DNA of 64,000 bases from assembly GCF_000935355.1 (NCBI RefSeq), contig NZ_JXZC01000002.1:459516-523515 (forward strand), read 5' to 3'. Position numbers and translations under genes: made by a program. The stretch comes from Rossellomorea aquimaris (GTDB lineage: Bacteria; Bacillota; Bacilli; Bacillales; Bacillaceae_B). The stretch's first letter is position 1, and every line of letters begins with the position of its first letter. Positions 19,698 to 28,065 of the stretch are shown piece after piece. Below the pieces are notes generated by a model, which saw only the letters and a list, made by a program, of their open reading frames with translations, did not search any database and had not been told where the DNA came from.

Positions 19698-21113
19698 CTA
19701 CCATCCATGATAAACCAACACTTCATTTTTCACCTCGAGTAATTCCCCTGAGTTTCCTTCTTCCACTTTATACGGCTCACCGGTCTGTATAACCGTGTCT
19801 ACAATGGCAGCGAATTGGTCCCTTGTATATTTCTTGGATCGAAGTGACATCAAATCGATAAAGAGGTCCTTATATTCCACATCAGCTGCAGACACGAGAG
19901 AAACGGTGGCTATGATCTTTCTGCCTATAATGACGTGTGACATATCCGAGTTAGGAGTATAGTAGAAACGTCCTCCGTACCTCTTTGCAATTTCATCATA
20001 ATCCTTACCGAATTTATAGATATCGAAATCACGACTTAGCTTAAACGTACGTCCATTAGAATCAGTCATAGTGAATTCCATCGGGTATAGCTCGTCTTCG
20101 GGACTGTCTTGGTTCGTCTCTTCATTTTCTTTCTCATCTGCAGAGGCACTTCTTACCTCGCCGCTGCTTATCTTTTCCTTTTCAAGCTTTGCTTCTTCTT
20201 CAAGTCGCGTTTTCTCTTCCTCCTCTTCTTTCACCTGATAGAACGCATCTTTTGCCGACTCTATACCTTCTTTCATTTCAGAAGTCGCCTGATTATCGGG
20301 CAAAAAGGTAACCTGCTTCATCACTCTCTCTGCTTCTTGTTCGAAATCCTCTTCGTTTAAAGATTGTTCCTCTGCCATCTCTTTAAGGTTTTCGATTTCT
20401 TGTTGAGCTTCCCTGTATTGATTAAACGTTTGATCAATACGATTCACCTGTGTCGAATACTGATTGGTAAAAAACGCTCTGAGTGACGGGCTTTCAAGTT
20501 TGTCGAATGTGTTTGATTTTTCCGCTAGTTCGCTTTTTATTGACGCTACCTTTTCGGCCACTTTTTCCTCTAAAGGGCTTTTCTCGAGGAGGCTTCTCAC
20601 TTCATTAATGTTCTGTTGAAGTTCATTGGCCACTGGGACGGTCTTATTATAATCCTCTATTTCATTCATCATCGGAAGTAATTGTTGACGGAGTTCCCTT
20701 TCCATTTCTTCTGCACTTTCCAATTCCTTCTCAGCCTTGCTCAGTGATACTTGAGCCGATTTCAATTCGGAAGGTTCGATCGTTTTCAGCAATCCACCTT
20801 CTTCCGTATCCTTCAGGTTCGATTCCATTTCTTCATAAACGGATTGAATGTTCGCCTCCGCATCAGCGAATAGCTGATTGGCTTTCTCTTTCTCTGTTTC
20901 AGAAATGATATATACCGTCAGGATAGAAAAAACGAGTAACCCTACAGCTGCAGCGACAAGGTTGCCAAACCCGCCCTCTTTCCAGGCTTTCTTCTTTGAA
21001 GACGGAGAAGGTTCATGACGGAGTATGGCTGAATGGATCCGTTCTTTCGCCTCTTCATTTAATTGAAGCGGGGGAAGCTTTTTTGATAGGTTGCTTTCAT
21101 TATGATTCTTCAT
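19698..21113 (-). CDS. Anti-sigma-like membrane protein with long coiled coil
   Basis: A 471-residue protein: short cytoplasmic N-terminus (about 1-55), one membrane helix (GNLVAAAVGLLVFSILTVYII, about 50-70), a long charged coiled coil (about 75-320), a Glu/Ser-rich linker and a C-terminal extracytoplasmic domain (about 345-471). The topology fits an anti-sigma factor or cell-envelope sensor. The start is the ATG at 21111-21113, eight bases after AGGAGG; the ATG six bases upstream is too close to it. It overlaps the sigma gene by 14 bp, the usual arrangement for a sigma/anti-sigma pair. I do not recognise a named family for the C-terminal domain. Confidence 0.7.
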   Translation of the reverse strand: MKNHNESNLSKKLPPLQLNEEAKERIHSAILRHEPSPSSKKKAWKEGGFGNLVAAAVGLLVFSILTVYIISETEKEKANQLFADAEANIQSVYEEMESNLKDTEEGGLLKTIEPSELKSAQVSLSKAEKELESAEEMERELRQQLLPMMNEIEDYNKTVPVANELQQNINEVRSLLEKSPLEEKVAEKVASIKSELAEKSNTFDKLESPSLRAFFTNQYSTQVNRIDQTFNQYREAQQEIENLKEMAEEQSLNEEDFEQEAERVMKQVTFLPDNQATSEMKEGIESAKDAFYQVKEEEEEKTRLEEEAKLEKEKISSGEVRSASADEKENEETNQDSPEDELYPMEFTMTDSNGRTFKLSRDFDIYKFGKDYDEIAKRYGGRFYYTPNSDMSHVIIGRKIIATVSLVSAADVEYKDLFIDLMSLRSKKYTRDQFAAIVDTVIQTGEPYKVEEGNSGELLEVKNEVLVYHGW

Positions 21114-21618
21114 TTTCATATCCTCCTGTTATGGATTGAAGCTTTTTACACGCACGATGATAGGTGATTCGAACTTTATTCTCCGTCCAATTAAGAATGG
21201 CGGCCGTTTCCTTTACGTCAAAGCCATGTATCCCTTTTAAAACCAGCACATCCCGATAATTGGATTTAAGTTTTTGAATCGTGATGAGAAGTTCGCGGCT
21301 CTCTTCATTCAGAAAATAAAGAGATTCAGGTGTTTCCATTGAAGCGGCTTCATGATTTCTTTGGGAAAAAGATGACAAGGACCATTTATTCCGCTTCTTC
21401 TTTCTCAGTTCATCAAGGGCAAGATTCCTGGCAATGGAGTATAACCATGTTTTCGGATTCGCTTTCCCCTCAAACGAATCCACGGAATTCAATGCCCGGA
21501 TGAATACTTCCTGAACAAGATCTTCCACATCAACGGACCCCATCCGATATACCAAGAATGTATATATAGGATCACTGTAGAGCCGAAACCAATCTGCGAC
21601 CAATCTATTGTTGGACAT
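21100..21618 (-). CDS. ECF-type RNA polymerase sigma factor (SigX-like)
   Basis: A 172-residue sigma-70 family protein. Region 2 contains VDVEDLVQEVFIRALNSVDSF with the -10 recognition helix, followed by the KTWLYSIARNLALDELRK segment; region 4 contains the helix-turn-helix FDVKETAAILNWTENKVRITYHRACKKLQ. It resembles Bacillus SigX more than SigW. It is co-transcribed with the downstream membrane protein, its presumed anti-sigma. An ECF-like promoter, TGAAAT-N17-CGTC, lies upstream (21651-21677), suggesting autoregulation. The regulon is probably envelope-related. Confidence 0.88.
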   Translation of the reverse strand: MSNNRLVADWFRLYSDPIYTFLVYRMGSVDVEDLVQEVFIRALNSVDSFEGKANPKTWLYSIARNLALDELRKKKRNKWSLSSFSQRNHEAASMETPESLYFLNEESRELLITIQKLKSNYRDVLVLKGIHGFDVKETAAILNWTENKVRITYHRACKKLQSITGGYENEES

Positions 21619-21650
21619 CCCATTCCCCCGCTTTTTTCTTTTATATATTA

Positions 21651-21677
21651 GACGATATAGAAGTTGAAATCATTTCA
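21651..21677 (-). promoter_or_regulatory. Candidate autoregulatory ECF promoter
   Basis: On the minus strand TGAAAT (21672-21677), 17 bp, then CGTC (21651-21654), 33 bp before the sigma start codon. This matches the TGAAAC-N16/17-CGTC pattern of Bacillus ECF promoters at all but one base. Confidence 0.5.
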
Positions 21678-21739
21678 CTTTTTAGATTTTATTTCCAATT
21701 TTCATAAAAACTCTTCCTGCTGAATAAATGGTTACATCC

Positions 21740-21777
21740 GGTGCCAGACACTAACCCCCCACTTTGTGCCTGGCACC
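21740..21777. repeat. GGTGCC-AGGCAC family inverted repeat
   Basis: GGTGCCAGACAC (21740-21751) and GTGCCTGGCACC (21766-21777) pair with one mismatch. Related elements lie at 26604-26640 and 29041-29086. No gene is visible in the rest of the 288-bp gap. Confidence 0.75.
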
Positions 21778-21906
21778 CGTTTAAGAACCGGCTTGGCCAA
21801 CCTTCACAAAAATAAGGAAACCTTGACAACCATCCCCAATATACTATAATTGTTATTATTTATATTCCGACTAAACTAATAAGATTTATAAGATAAGGAT
21901 GATTAC

Positions 21907-22695
21907 ATGTTTATACAGATCAACCATCTCAATAAGCAATACCTTGATAAGGCAGGAAAACCCACCGATGTCTTGAAAGATATTAATCTCGAAATTAATA
22001 AGGCTGAATTTGTTTCAATCCTTGGACCTTCGGGATGTGGAAAGTCCACTCTCCTCTCTATCGTGGCAGGCCTGACCGGCTCAACTTCGGGAGAAATACT
22101 TGTAGAAGGAAATCCGATCAAGAAACCCGGAAAGGACCGGGGGATGGTTTTCCAGCAAGCGGCCTTATTCCCATGGCTTAATGTACGGGACAACGTGACG
22201 TTCCCTCTCAAAAAAGAAATGTCCAAGAAAGATGCAAGGAAACAGGCAGCCAAATACTTACATATGGTCCAACTGGGAAACTATCAGGATCATTACCCTC
22301 ATGAGCTGTCAGGGGGCATGCAGCAACGGGTGGCCATTGCCCGGGCTCTCTCCATGAACCCGGAAATCCTTCTCATGGATGAACCATTCGGCGCACTGGA
22401 TGAACAGACCCGCTCCCGTCTTCACCATCAACTGGAAACGATCTGGATGGAAACGAAGAAAACGGTCCTGTTCGTCACTCACAGCATCTCGGAATCTATT
22501 AAGCTCTCAGACCGTATCATCGTCATGGGTACCAGACCCGGTACGATATTGGCGGATATCAAAGTGGATCTTCCCCGTCCACGGGATGCTCATAAAGAAG
22601 AAATGGTAAAGATCGAAGAACATATCATGAGCTATCTAAAGAAGGAAATCGACAAAGTGATAAGCGAGGAATTGGCCTATGAACACAGCTCTTAA
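21907..22695 (+). CDS. ssuB: ABC transporter ATP-binding protein (nitrate/sulfonate/taurine type)
   Basis: A 262-residue ATPase with Walker [10 protein letters not shown] (40-48), signature LSGGMQQ (134-140) and Walker B LLMDEP ending at 160. It closely fits the SsuB/TauB subfamily that powers uptake of aliphatic sulfonates, taurine or related anions. It overlaps the permease gene by 17 bp and is first in a three-gene unit (ATPase, permease, binding protein). The substrate is not fixed by sequence. Confidence 0.88.
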   Translation: MFIQINHLNKQYLDKAGKPTDVLKDINLEINKAEFVSILGPSGCGKSTLLSIVAGLTGSTSGEILVEGNPIKKPGKDRGMVFQQAALFPWLNVRDNVTFPLKKEMSKKDARKQAAKYLHMVQLGNYQDHYPHELSGGMQQRVAIARALSMNPEILLMDEPFGALDEQTRSRLHHQLETIWMETKKTVLFVTHSISESIKLSDRIIVMGTRPGTILADIKVDLPRPRDAHKEEMVKIEEHIMSYLKKEIDKVISEELAYEHSS

Positions 22696-23434
22696 ACGCA
22701 TCATCTTTTTTGCCCTCATCATCGGCCTCTGGGAATCGGGATCACGATTCGGACTATGGACAGAAGTTGTCCTTCCTTCTCCCACTTCCGTTTTTCAGGC
22801 CCTTTTTACAGGAATTGCAGATCAAACCTTGATCATTGACCTTATTGCAAGTTTCAAACGCCTCTTCATCGGTCTCGGGATCTCCTTAGTCATCGGCACG
22901 AGCATCGGTGTTCTACTGGCAAAATCAAAAACAGCCGACGATACACTCGGATCCTTACTCCTGGCTTTCCAAAGTGTACCAAGCATTGTCTGGCTGCCAC
23001 TTGCGATCATGTGGTTCGGACTAAATGAAAAAGCCGTCATTTTCGTCGTCATCCTTGGCGGGACATTCGTCATGGCCCTCAACATTCGAATGGGTATAAA
23101 AAACGTCTCCCCCCTCTTTCTGAAAGCAGCACAAACCATGGGGTCGAGAGGTTTGGACTTATTCATTCGAGTCATCTTCCCGGCATCGATCCCCTATGTA
23201 GTCACAGGTGCACGCCTTGCATGGGCATTTGCCTGGAGAGCGTTGATGGCCGGGGAACTGCTGAGTACCGGGCCCGGTCTTGGTTACACTCTCCGATATG
23301 CATCTGATTTTGGTGACATGAGCCTCGTCATCGCCGTGATGATCATCATCGGTATCATCGGTGCCATCGTAGATCAGCTGATCTTCCAACGTGTCGAGCA
23401 ATCGGTGATTAAGCGTTGGGGATTGGAGTCATAG
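22679..23434 (+). CDS. ssuC: ABC transporter permease (SsuC/TauC type)
   Basis: A 251-residue permease with about six membrane helices and the EAA-like loop GSRGLDLFIRVIFPASIPYV (about 150-170) that docks the ATPase. It belongs to the BPD_transp_1 family of sulfonate/taurine/nitrate importers. The start overlaps the ATPase gene. It is followed after 67 bp by the binding-protein gene, with a small hairpin in between. Confidence 0.88.
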   Translation: MNTALKRIIFFALIIGLWESGSRFGLWTEVVLPSPTSVFQALFTGIADQTLIIDLIASFKRLFIGLGISLVIGTSIGVLLAKSKTADDTLGSLLLAFQSVPSIVWLPLAIMWFGLNEKAVIFVVILGGTFVMALNIRMGIKNVSPLFLKAAQTMGSRGLDLFIRVIFPASIPYVVTGARLAWAFAWRALMAGELLSTGPGLGYTLRYASDFGDMSLVIAVMIIIGIIGAIVDQLIFQRVEQSVIKRWGLES

Positions 23435-23452
23435 CATTGCCTTAGAAAATAC

Positions 23453-23473
23453 GGCAGGTACTTATCGCCTGCC
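23453..23473 (+). other. Intra-operon hairpin before the binding-protein gene
   Basis: GGCAGG (23453-23458) pairs with CCTGCC (23468-23473). There is no T run, so it is more likely an mRNA processing or stabilising hairpin than a terminator; such hairpins can raise binding-protein expression. Confidence 0.4.
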
Positions 23474-23501
23474 TCATTAATAAAAAACAGGAGGTAACAA
23501 A

Positions 23502-24497
23502 ATGAAAAAAGCATTTCTACTCATAACGATTTTCTTTACATTCCTAGGTGTTTTGGCAGGATGCGGAACAGAAAAGAGTTCCGGTGGTGACGTAAGCGAG
23601 AAGGTCGTCATCGGTTACTTCCCCAATATTAACCACGTACCCGCTATGGTAGCGAAAGACAAAGGTTTTTATAAAAAGCAGCTGGGTGACGGTACAAAGA
23701 TTGAATACAAAACCTTCCCTGATGGCTCATCATTCATGACCGCCTTGAAAACTGGCGAAATTGATGCCGGTCTTGTCGGTCCTGGTCCAGCCATGAACAA
23801 CTATATGACCGGTGCTGACGTAAAAATCATCGGTGGTGGATCTACTGGTGGAACGGTGGTCCTTGCAAGTAAAGAAAGCGGCGTGAAATCAGTCGCCGAT
23901 TTCGCAGGCAAATCCTTCATCACCCCAGCGGTCGGGTGTACACACGATGTCCAGGTCGAAACATTCCTTCAAGAATATGGCATTGAATCCCAACGTATCG
24001 GCGGGACCATGAAACACGTCACAGGAAACCCGGCTCAATATGCGAACATGCTGAAATCCGGTAAAGTCGACATTGCCGTTGCCCCGGAACCATGGGCAGC
24101 CGTGATCCAGCAGGAAACAGGTGCGAATGTAATCATCGATCACGATGAAATTTCATTCGGTGAAACCCTGCCTGCTTCAGTACTTGTAGCGTCTGGAAAG
24201 TCCGTGACAGAAAACCCTGACACCATCCAAAAAATCGTCGACGCTCATAAAGAAGCAACTTCTTTCATTGCAGAAAATCCTGAAGAAGCAAAAGAAATCA
24301 CCATTAAAGACGTAAAAGACGTAACCGGCCAGGAACTGAGCAAAGAAGCCGTCAACCAGGCATGGGAACGCATCGGTTTCACCTACAAAGTGGACTCCGA
24401 GGCCGTGCAAGCCTTTGCCGACTCATCCTATGAACTGAAATTCCTAAAAGAAAAACCGGAATTCACAGACCTCATTGACAAACAATTCATAGACTAA
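23502..24497 (+). CDS. ssuA: ABC transporter substrate-binding lipoprotein (SsuA/TauA type)
   Basis: A 331-residue extracellular binding protein. The signal peptide ends in a lipobox LAGC with lipidated C21, and the mature part has the GYFPNINHVPAMVAKDKGFY opening and the GEIDAGLVGPGPAMN loop of NMT1/THI5- and SsuA-like proteins. AGGAGG precedes the ATG. As the third gene of the operon it delivers the ligand, probably a sulfonate, to the permease. Taurine, nitrate or thiamine-precursor ligands cannot be excluded. Confidence 0.87.
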   Translation: MKKAFLLITIFFTFLGVLAGCGTEKSSGGDVSEKVVIGYFPNINHVPAMVAKDKGFYKKQLGDGTKIEYKTFPDGSSFMTALKTGEIDAGLVGPGPAMNNYMTGADVKIIGGGSTGGTVVLASKESGVKSVADFAGKSFITPAVGCTHDVQVETFLQEYGIESQRIGGTMKHVTGNPAQYANMLKSGKVDIAVAPEPWAAVIQQETGANVIIDHDEISFGETLPASVLVASGKSVTENPDTIQKIVDAHKEATSFIAENPEEAKEITIKDVKDVTGQELSKEAVNQAWERIGFTYKVDSEAVQAFADSSYELKFLKEKPEFTDLIDKQFID

Positions 24498-24505
24498 CCA
24501 GATAA

Positions 24506-24537
24506 GGTCCGTCCCTCTTCAGAATGAGGGACGGACC
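24506..24537 (+). terminator. Hairpin of two inverted GAGGGACGGACC repeats after the binding-protein gene
   Basis: GGTCCGTCCCTC (24506-24517) and GAGGGACGGACC (24526-24537) are perfect complements with an eight-base loop, 8 bp after the stop codon. The T tail is weak (TCTGTTTC). It belongs to the repeat family described at 4986. Confidence 0.65.
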
Positions 24538-24561
24538 TCTGTTTCAGAAGGAGGAAGTGAA

Positions 24562-25152
24562 ATGAAAGGAAAGTCTATCATTGCTGCGGCTGCCCTATCC
24601 CTTTTCTTGCTTGCTGGCTGCCAGAGTGAAAATGTCGAGGAGTCTTTTCCCATGAAAGTGGAGGTCGGTGACTTGGCCGCTGTGGATCAGAATGGGGAAA
24701 GCACGTCCTTAAGTGAGCTCAATAAGGGTAAGATTGTGATTGCCGATTTTATCTTTACAAATTGTGATACCGTCTGTCTTCCGATGACGGCGAATATGGC
24801 AAAGCTTCAAAAAAAGATAGCAGATGCGGGGTTGGAGGATGAAATTCAGCTGGTTTCAATTAGTGTGGATCCCGAACATGATACTCCTGAGGTGTTGAAA
24901 GAATATAGCAGCCGATATGAAATGAAGGATGAGAATTGGAGCTTTCTGACGGGATACTCCCGTGATGAGATTGAATCCTTCGCCAATGTTTCTTTTAAAA
25001 CGCCTGCAGCTCAAGTGGAAGGATCGAATCAGTTCGTTCATGGAACGTCGTTTTATTTAGTGAGTGAAAATGGGGTTCTGTTGAAGCAGTATGAAGGGGT
25101 GTCCAATCCTCCTTATGAAGAGATGATTGAGGATATAGAGAAGTTGAAGTGA
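24562..25152 (+). CDS. ypmQ: SCO1/SenC-family copper chaperone lipoprotein
   Basis: A 196-residue thioredoxin-fold lipoprotein. The lipobox is LLAGC with C20. The copper-binding CxxxC is C68/C72 (NCDTVC) and the distal histidine is H160 (FVHGTS), the complete SCO1 set. It delivers copper to the CuA site of cytochrome c oxidase on the outer membrane face. AAGGAGG precedes the ATG and a strong terminator follows. The neighbours are unrelated, so it looks monocistronic. Confidence 0.9.
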   Translation: MKGKSIIAAAALSLFLLAGCQSENVEESFPMKVEVGDLAAVDQNGESTSLSELNKGKIVIADFIFTNCDTVCLPMTANMAKLQKKIADAGLEDEIQLVSISVDPEHDTPEVLKEYSSRYEMKDENWSFLTGYSRDEIESFANVSFKTPAAQVEGSNQFVHGTSFYLVSENGVLLKQYEGVSNPPYEEMIEDIEKLK

Positions 25153-25185
25153 CCTTTTCGAGTGGGATCGAAGAGGTTTTTTTTG
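25153..25185 (+). terminator. Terminator of the SCO1 gene
   Basis: ACCTTTTCGA (25153-25162) pairs with TCGAAGAGGT (25169-25178), followed by eight T. Confidence 0.85.
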
Positions 25186-25356
25186 TGGATTTACGTCTGG
25201 ACCCAACTCTCCATCCACCGATCACCAAACCAAATTCCACCAAAACCCCATGTCTATCCACTCATTTAACTTTCACCACCACTCCCAAAGCAGGAAAAAC
25301 CCCTCAGCCTAACAAATACTACTCATAAAGGGATATTTATAAGGAGGGGGTTACCC

Positions 25357-26589
25357 ATGCACATTGGGGAAATCATTCGATTTTATAGGGAAAAAGCGGG
25401 TCTCACCCAGTCGCAATTGGGTGAAGGAATATGTACAACGACACATGTCAGTAAGATCGAGAGGGGTAAAACGGCTTATTCAGACGATATCATTTCACTT
25501 TTTTCAGAACGACTGGGAATCGACATCCATCATGAGATCAACTCATGTAATCAAGTCGAAAAGCAGCTGCAACTTTGGCATAATAGCATAATCATGAGGA
25601 GAATGAACCTTGTGGAACAAATGAAATCCGAACTTGAAAAATCTCCGTTTCTCGAGTCCTCGAAATATGGGGTCTACTATCACTTGCTCATGGCAAGGTA
25701 CTACATCCTGCATAATAAAGATGACCTCTCTTCCAACATACTGGATTCCATCCGAAGGGGTTCAAGTCCTCTTACAGCTTTTGAGACCAACCTGTTTTAT
25801 CACGTTCAAGGAATCATCTATATAAGAGACACTACGGAAGAAAATCATCAAAGAGCCGTACAAATCTTTAAAAAAATAAATATGGATGAATACAAAAATG
25901 AAGAATGCCATTATCATATATCGATTGCTTATCACTGTTTGGGAAACAAAGTAATGTCCTACTTGCACGCCGGTAAATCCCTCAGTTACTTTAAAAAGAC
26001 GAATAATTACCCCGGTGCGATCAAGGCTGAGTCCTTAATGCTCCTGCAGCTGAGCAGTGAGATGTATCTGGATTTTGAAGATTTGGTCGAAAGGTATCAG
26101 AACCTGATCCAGGATAGTGATTCACTTGGGTACTTAGATCAAAAAGGGACTCTGTTAAATAACTTAGGGTATGAGTATTACAATCGTGAAGAATATGCCC
26201 TGGCCAAAAAGTGTTTTAAAGAAGCGTTGGACCTGGCGAAAAAAGGTTCGATGTTTTATTTGCGGAGATTATGTAATTATACGGATGCCTGCATTGAAGG
26301 AAATCTCATACATTCCAAACAGATAAAGAAACACATCCAACACGGTCTAAAAGAGAGCAAAAGCGCAAACAATACACTATTCATTACATTATTCGAACTT
26401 TTTTCTCTCCGTATATACAACCAAAGCGATGAATACTTCTCACATCTTGAAAACAAAGCACTGCCTTACTTTTTTGAAACGAAGAATGTGTTGTTGATTG
26501 AAAGGTTTGGGAAGTTGCTCTATGAACATTATGTACAATCCGAGGAGTATAAAAAGGCGGTTCATTTATCCAGTCAATTGATGACATAG
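25357..26589 (+). CDS. HTH/TPR regulator of the Rgg/NprR/PlcR (RRNPP-like) type
   Basis: A 410-residue regulator with an N-terminal XRE helix-turn-helix (about 5-55, GLTQSQLGEGICTTTHVSKIERG) followed by a long all-helical region with TPR-like repeats (about 90-400, clearest at GTLLNNLGYEYYNREEYALAKKCF, read as two parts). This architecture is shared with quorum-sensing receptors that bind secreted peptides (NprR, PlcR). AGGAGG precedes the ATG. I searched both flanks for a short secreted pro-peptide gene and found none, so the peptide-sensing role is unproven. Confidence 0.78.
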   Translation: MHIGEIIRFYREKAGLTQSQLGEGICTTTHVSKIERGKTAYSDDIISLFSERLGIDIHHEINSCNQVEKQLQLWHNSIIMRRMNLVEQMKSELEKSPFLESSKYGVYYHLLMARYYILHNKDDLSSNILDSIRRGSSPLTAFETNLFYHVQGIIYIRDTTEENHQRAVQIFKKINMDEYKNEECHYHISIAYHCLGNKVMSYLHAGKSLSYFKKTNNYPGAIKAESLMLLQLSSEMYLDFEDLVERYQNLIQDSDSLGYLDQKGTLLNNLGYEYYNREEYALAKKCFKEALDLAKKGSMFYLRRLCNYTDACIEGNLIHSKQIKKHIQHGLKESKSANNTLFITLFELFSLRIYNQSDEYFSHLENKALPYFFETKNVLLIERFGKLLYEHYVQSEEYKKAVHLSSQLMT

Positions 26590-26603
26590 TGGACGAGCAT
26601 CGC

Positions 26604-26694
26604 GGTGCCAGGCACGAAACTTGGCAATGGTGCCAGGCACACATGTCATAACAAGTGTACCTGGTACAAAACCGTCGATTTGTACCAGGTACAC
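26604..26694. repeat. Cluster of GGTGCCAGGCAC and GTACCTGGTAC repeats
   Basis: GGTGCCAGGCAC occurs twice in direct orientation (26604-26615, 26629-26640). Next to it GTGTACCTGGTACAAA (26655-26670) and TTTGTACCAGGTACAC (26679-26694) form a perfect 16-bp-arm hairpin. It starts 14 bp after the regulator stop and may serve as its transcript end. Confidence 0.8.
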
Positions 26695-26703
26695 TTTCAA
26701 TCC

Positions 26704-26820
26704 TCACTCCATAAAAACGTTCACCAGCTTCACCCATCCAAAAAATGATATCCAAAGGGTGATACTGAAAATCATTCCCCACAATAATCCGATAAACAAG
26801 TTGCCCTCTTCATCTCTCAC
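26704..26820 (-). CDS. Possible small single-span membrane protein (38 residues)
   Basis: A GTG at 26818-26820 lies nine bases after CAGGAG. The 38-residue product starts with a charged MRDEEGN, followed by a continuous hydrophobic stretch of about 22 residues (LFIGLLWGMIFSITLWISFF) and a short amphipathic end. This looks like a genuine membrane peptide rather than random sequence, but it is short and unmatched in my knowledge. It stands alone between the repeat cluster and the pseudopilin operon terminator. Confidence 0.4.
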   Translation of the reverse strand: MRDEEGNLFIGLLWGMIFSITLWISFFGWVKLVNVFME

Positions 26821-26909
26821 TTCAAAATTCTCCTGACTGATTAATGTATTTTAATAGTCAGCTTTTACAGAGGAAGGGGTAGATATACTTCATTAGTCTC
26901 TCATAAAAA

Positions 26910-26935
26910 AACCTTCCACAAAAGTGAAAGGTTTG
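26910..26935 (-). terminator. Terminator of the pseudopilin operon
   Basis: AAACCTTCCAC (26910-26920) pairs with GTGAAAGGTTT (26925-26935) with one mismatch; the minus strand then reads seven T. It lies 11 bp beyond the stop codon. Confidence 0.8.
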
Positions 26936-26946
26936 CATATTCAGGA

Positions 26947-28065
26947 TCAGTAATCAACTTCAGTGGAAATATCATCCCACATAATAGATAACGTTTGAGC
27001 GGAGCTTCTTACTCCACAGTTTTTCACAAAGTCAGTGTGATTCACATAGATTGGCTGTCCAGACTTAATATCCCCTCTTACAGAACCTTTCACAAATAAC
27101 TTACCTTCTACTTGAATCCGACCCGCTTCAAGGTTGCCGGCTACACACATTTTTGAGTTTGTACTAATAGTTAAATGTTTGGAAATAGAAACGTCTCCCC
27201 CAACATAAGTATAGGAGTTATCTTCTATATCCATATGCCCGTTAAGGCTCATGCTGCCTCCGACATATACCTTGGAACTGTCCAATCTTAGGTGTCCTCC
27301 AAAGCTCATCGCACCCTTTACTTCAAGGGTCACTTCCGAAGCATTATTCATATTCTTCCCGAGTGACATTGAGCCATCAGAATGAATATATGTATTGGTC
27401 ATGTTATTGACATTACCGTCCAGTGTGAGTGCTCCGGTTGTATAGATAACCTTGTCATCCAAGTTATTATGATTTTGATGAAAGGTACCAGAGCCAACAA
27501 CTAAAATTTCATCACAACTATCATATATAATCGGTGGATTTTTGCATTTAGGGGGAAGGTTTTCCGGTTTGAGAATTTGGTTGAAATCCGGTAGTTCTTT
27601 TGATGAGGTTGGTCCGGTCTTAAGCGGGATTGTCATGGTCGTGTGCAAGGTGGTTTCTTTACTTTCCGAACTTCCTAAACTCTCAAATTCAACCACTAGT
27701 TCACTTTTATCCGAGGAAAGGTTTGCAGTGGTTTTATCCATTGGAATTCTAAAAAATGCTTCCGTTGAAATTTCCTCTATCACATCTCTATTTTTCAAAG
27801 AACCTATCACTTTATTTTCCAGGTCTGCACGATCATTAATCCCACTGATCTCTAAAGAATTCAGAACATTTTTTACCGTCTCTTCATAATACTCCACGCC
27901 CATCTCCGCCAACGCAACCGATTGATAGTCCTTCTCCACTTCCTTATTTTGTTTCACACTGCTAAAGGATTGACCCATGAAGGATAATGAAATCACCATA
28001 AAAACAACCATCATTAATAGGACGGTCACCAATGCATATCCTTTATCGTTTTTTAGATCATTCAT
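26947..28065 (-). CDS. PilX/GspK-like pseudopilin with bactofilin-like beta-repeat domain
   Basis: A 372-residue protein with a class III prepilin-type start (NDKG, then YALVTVLLMMVVFMVISLSF). It lacks Glu at position 5 after the Gly, as do GspK/PilX minor pilins. The C-terminal half (about 175-365) is a run of short hydrophobic/glycine repeats (VKGAMSFGG, VGGSMSLNG, VGGDVSIS, VKGSVRGD) typical of a right-handed beta-solenoid or bactofilin-like fold. A GAAGGGAAG ribosome site precedes the ATG. The start overlaps the upstream pseudopilin gene by 8 bp. It may cap a pseudopilus and display the solenoid outside. No named homologue is recognised. Confidence 0.7.
   Translation of the reverse strand: MNDLKNDKGYALVTVLLMMVVFMVISLSFMGQSFSSVKQNKEVEKDYQSVALAEMGVEYYEETVKNVLNSLEISGINDRADLENKVIGSLKNRDVIEEISTEAFFRIPMDKTTANLSSDKSELVVEFESLGSSESKETTLHTTMTIPLKTGPTSSKELPDFNQILKPENLPPKCKNPPIIYDSCDEILVVGSGTFHQNHNNLDDKVIYTTGALTLDGNVNNMTNTYIHSDGSMSLGKNMNNASEVTLEVKGAMSFGGHLRLDSSKVYVGGSMSLNGHMDIEDNSYTYVGGDVSISKHLTISTNSKMCVAGNLEAGRIQVEGKLFVKGSVRGDIKSGQPIYVNHTDFVKNCGVRSSAQTLSIMWDDISTEVDY

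Noticed and set aside
25249..25311. 20-codon ORF just upstream of the TPR/HTH regulator, considered as a signalling peptide
   Set aside because: It has no signal peptide or hydrophobic region and no ribosome site; it is histidine-rich by chance composition.
26621..26836. 71-residue plus-strand ORF with repeated PGT motifs
   Set aside because: The repeats come from the GGTGCCAGGCAC/GTACCTGGTAC hairpins, not from a protein family; the minus-strand 38-residue ORF is better supported.
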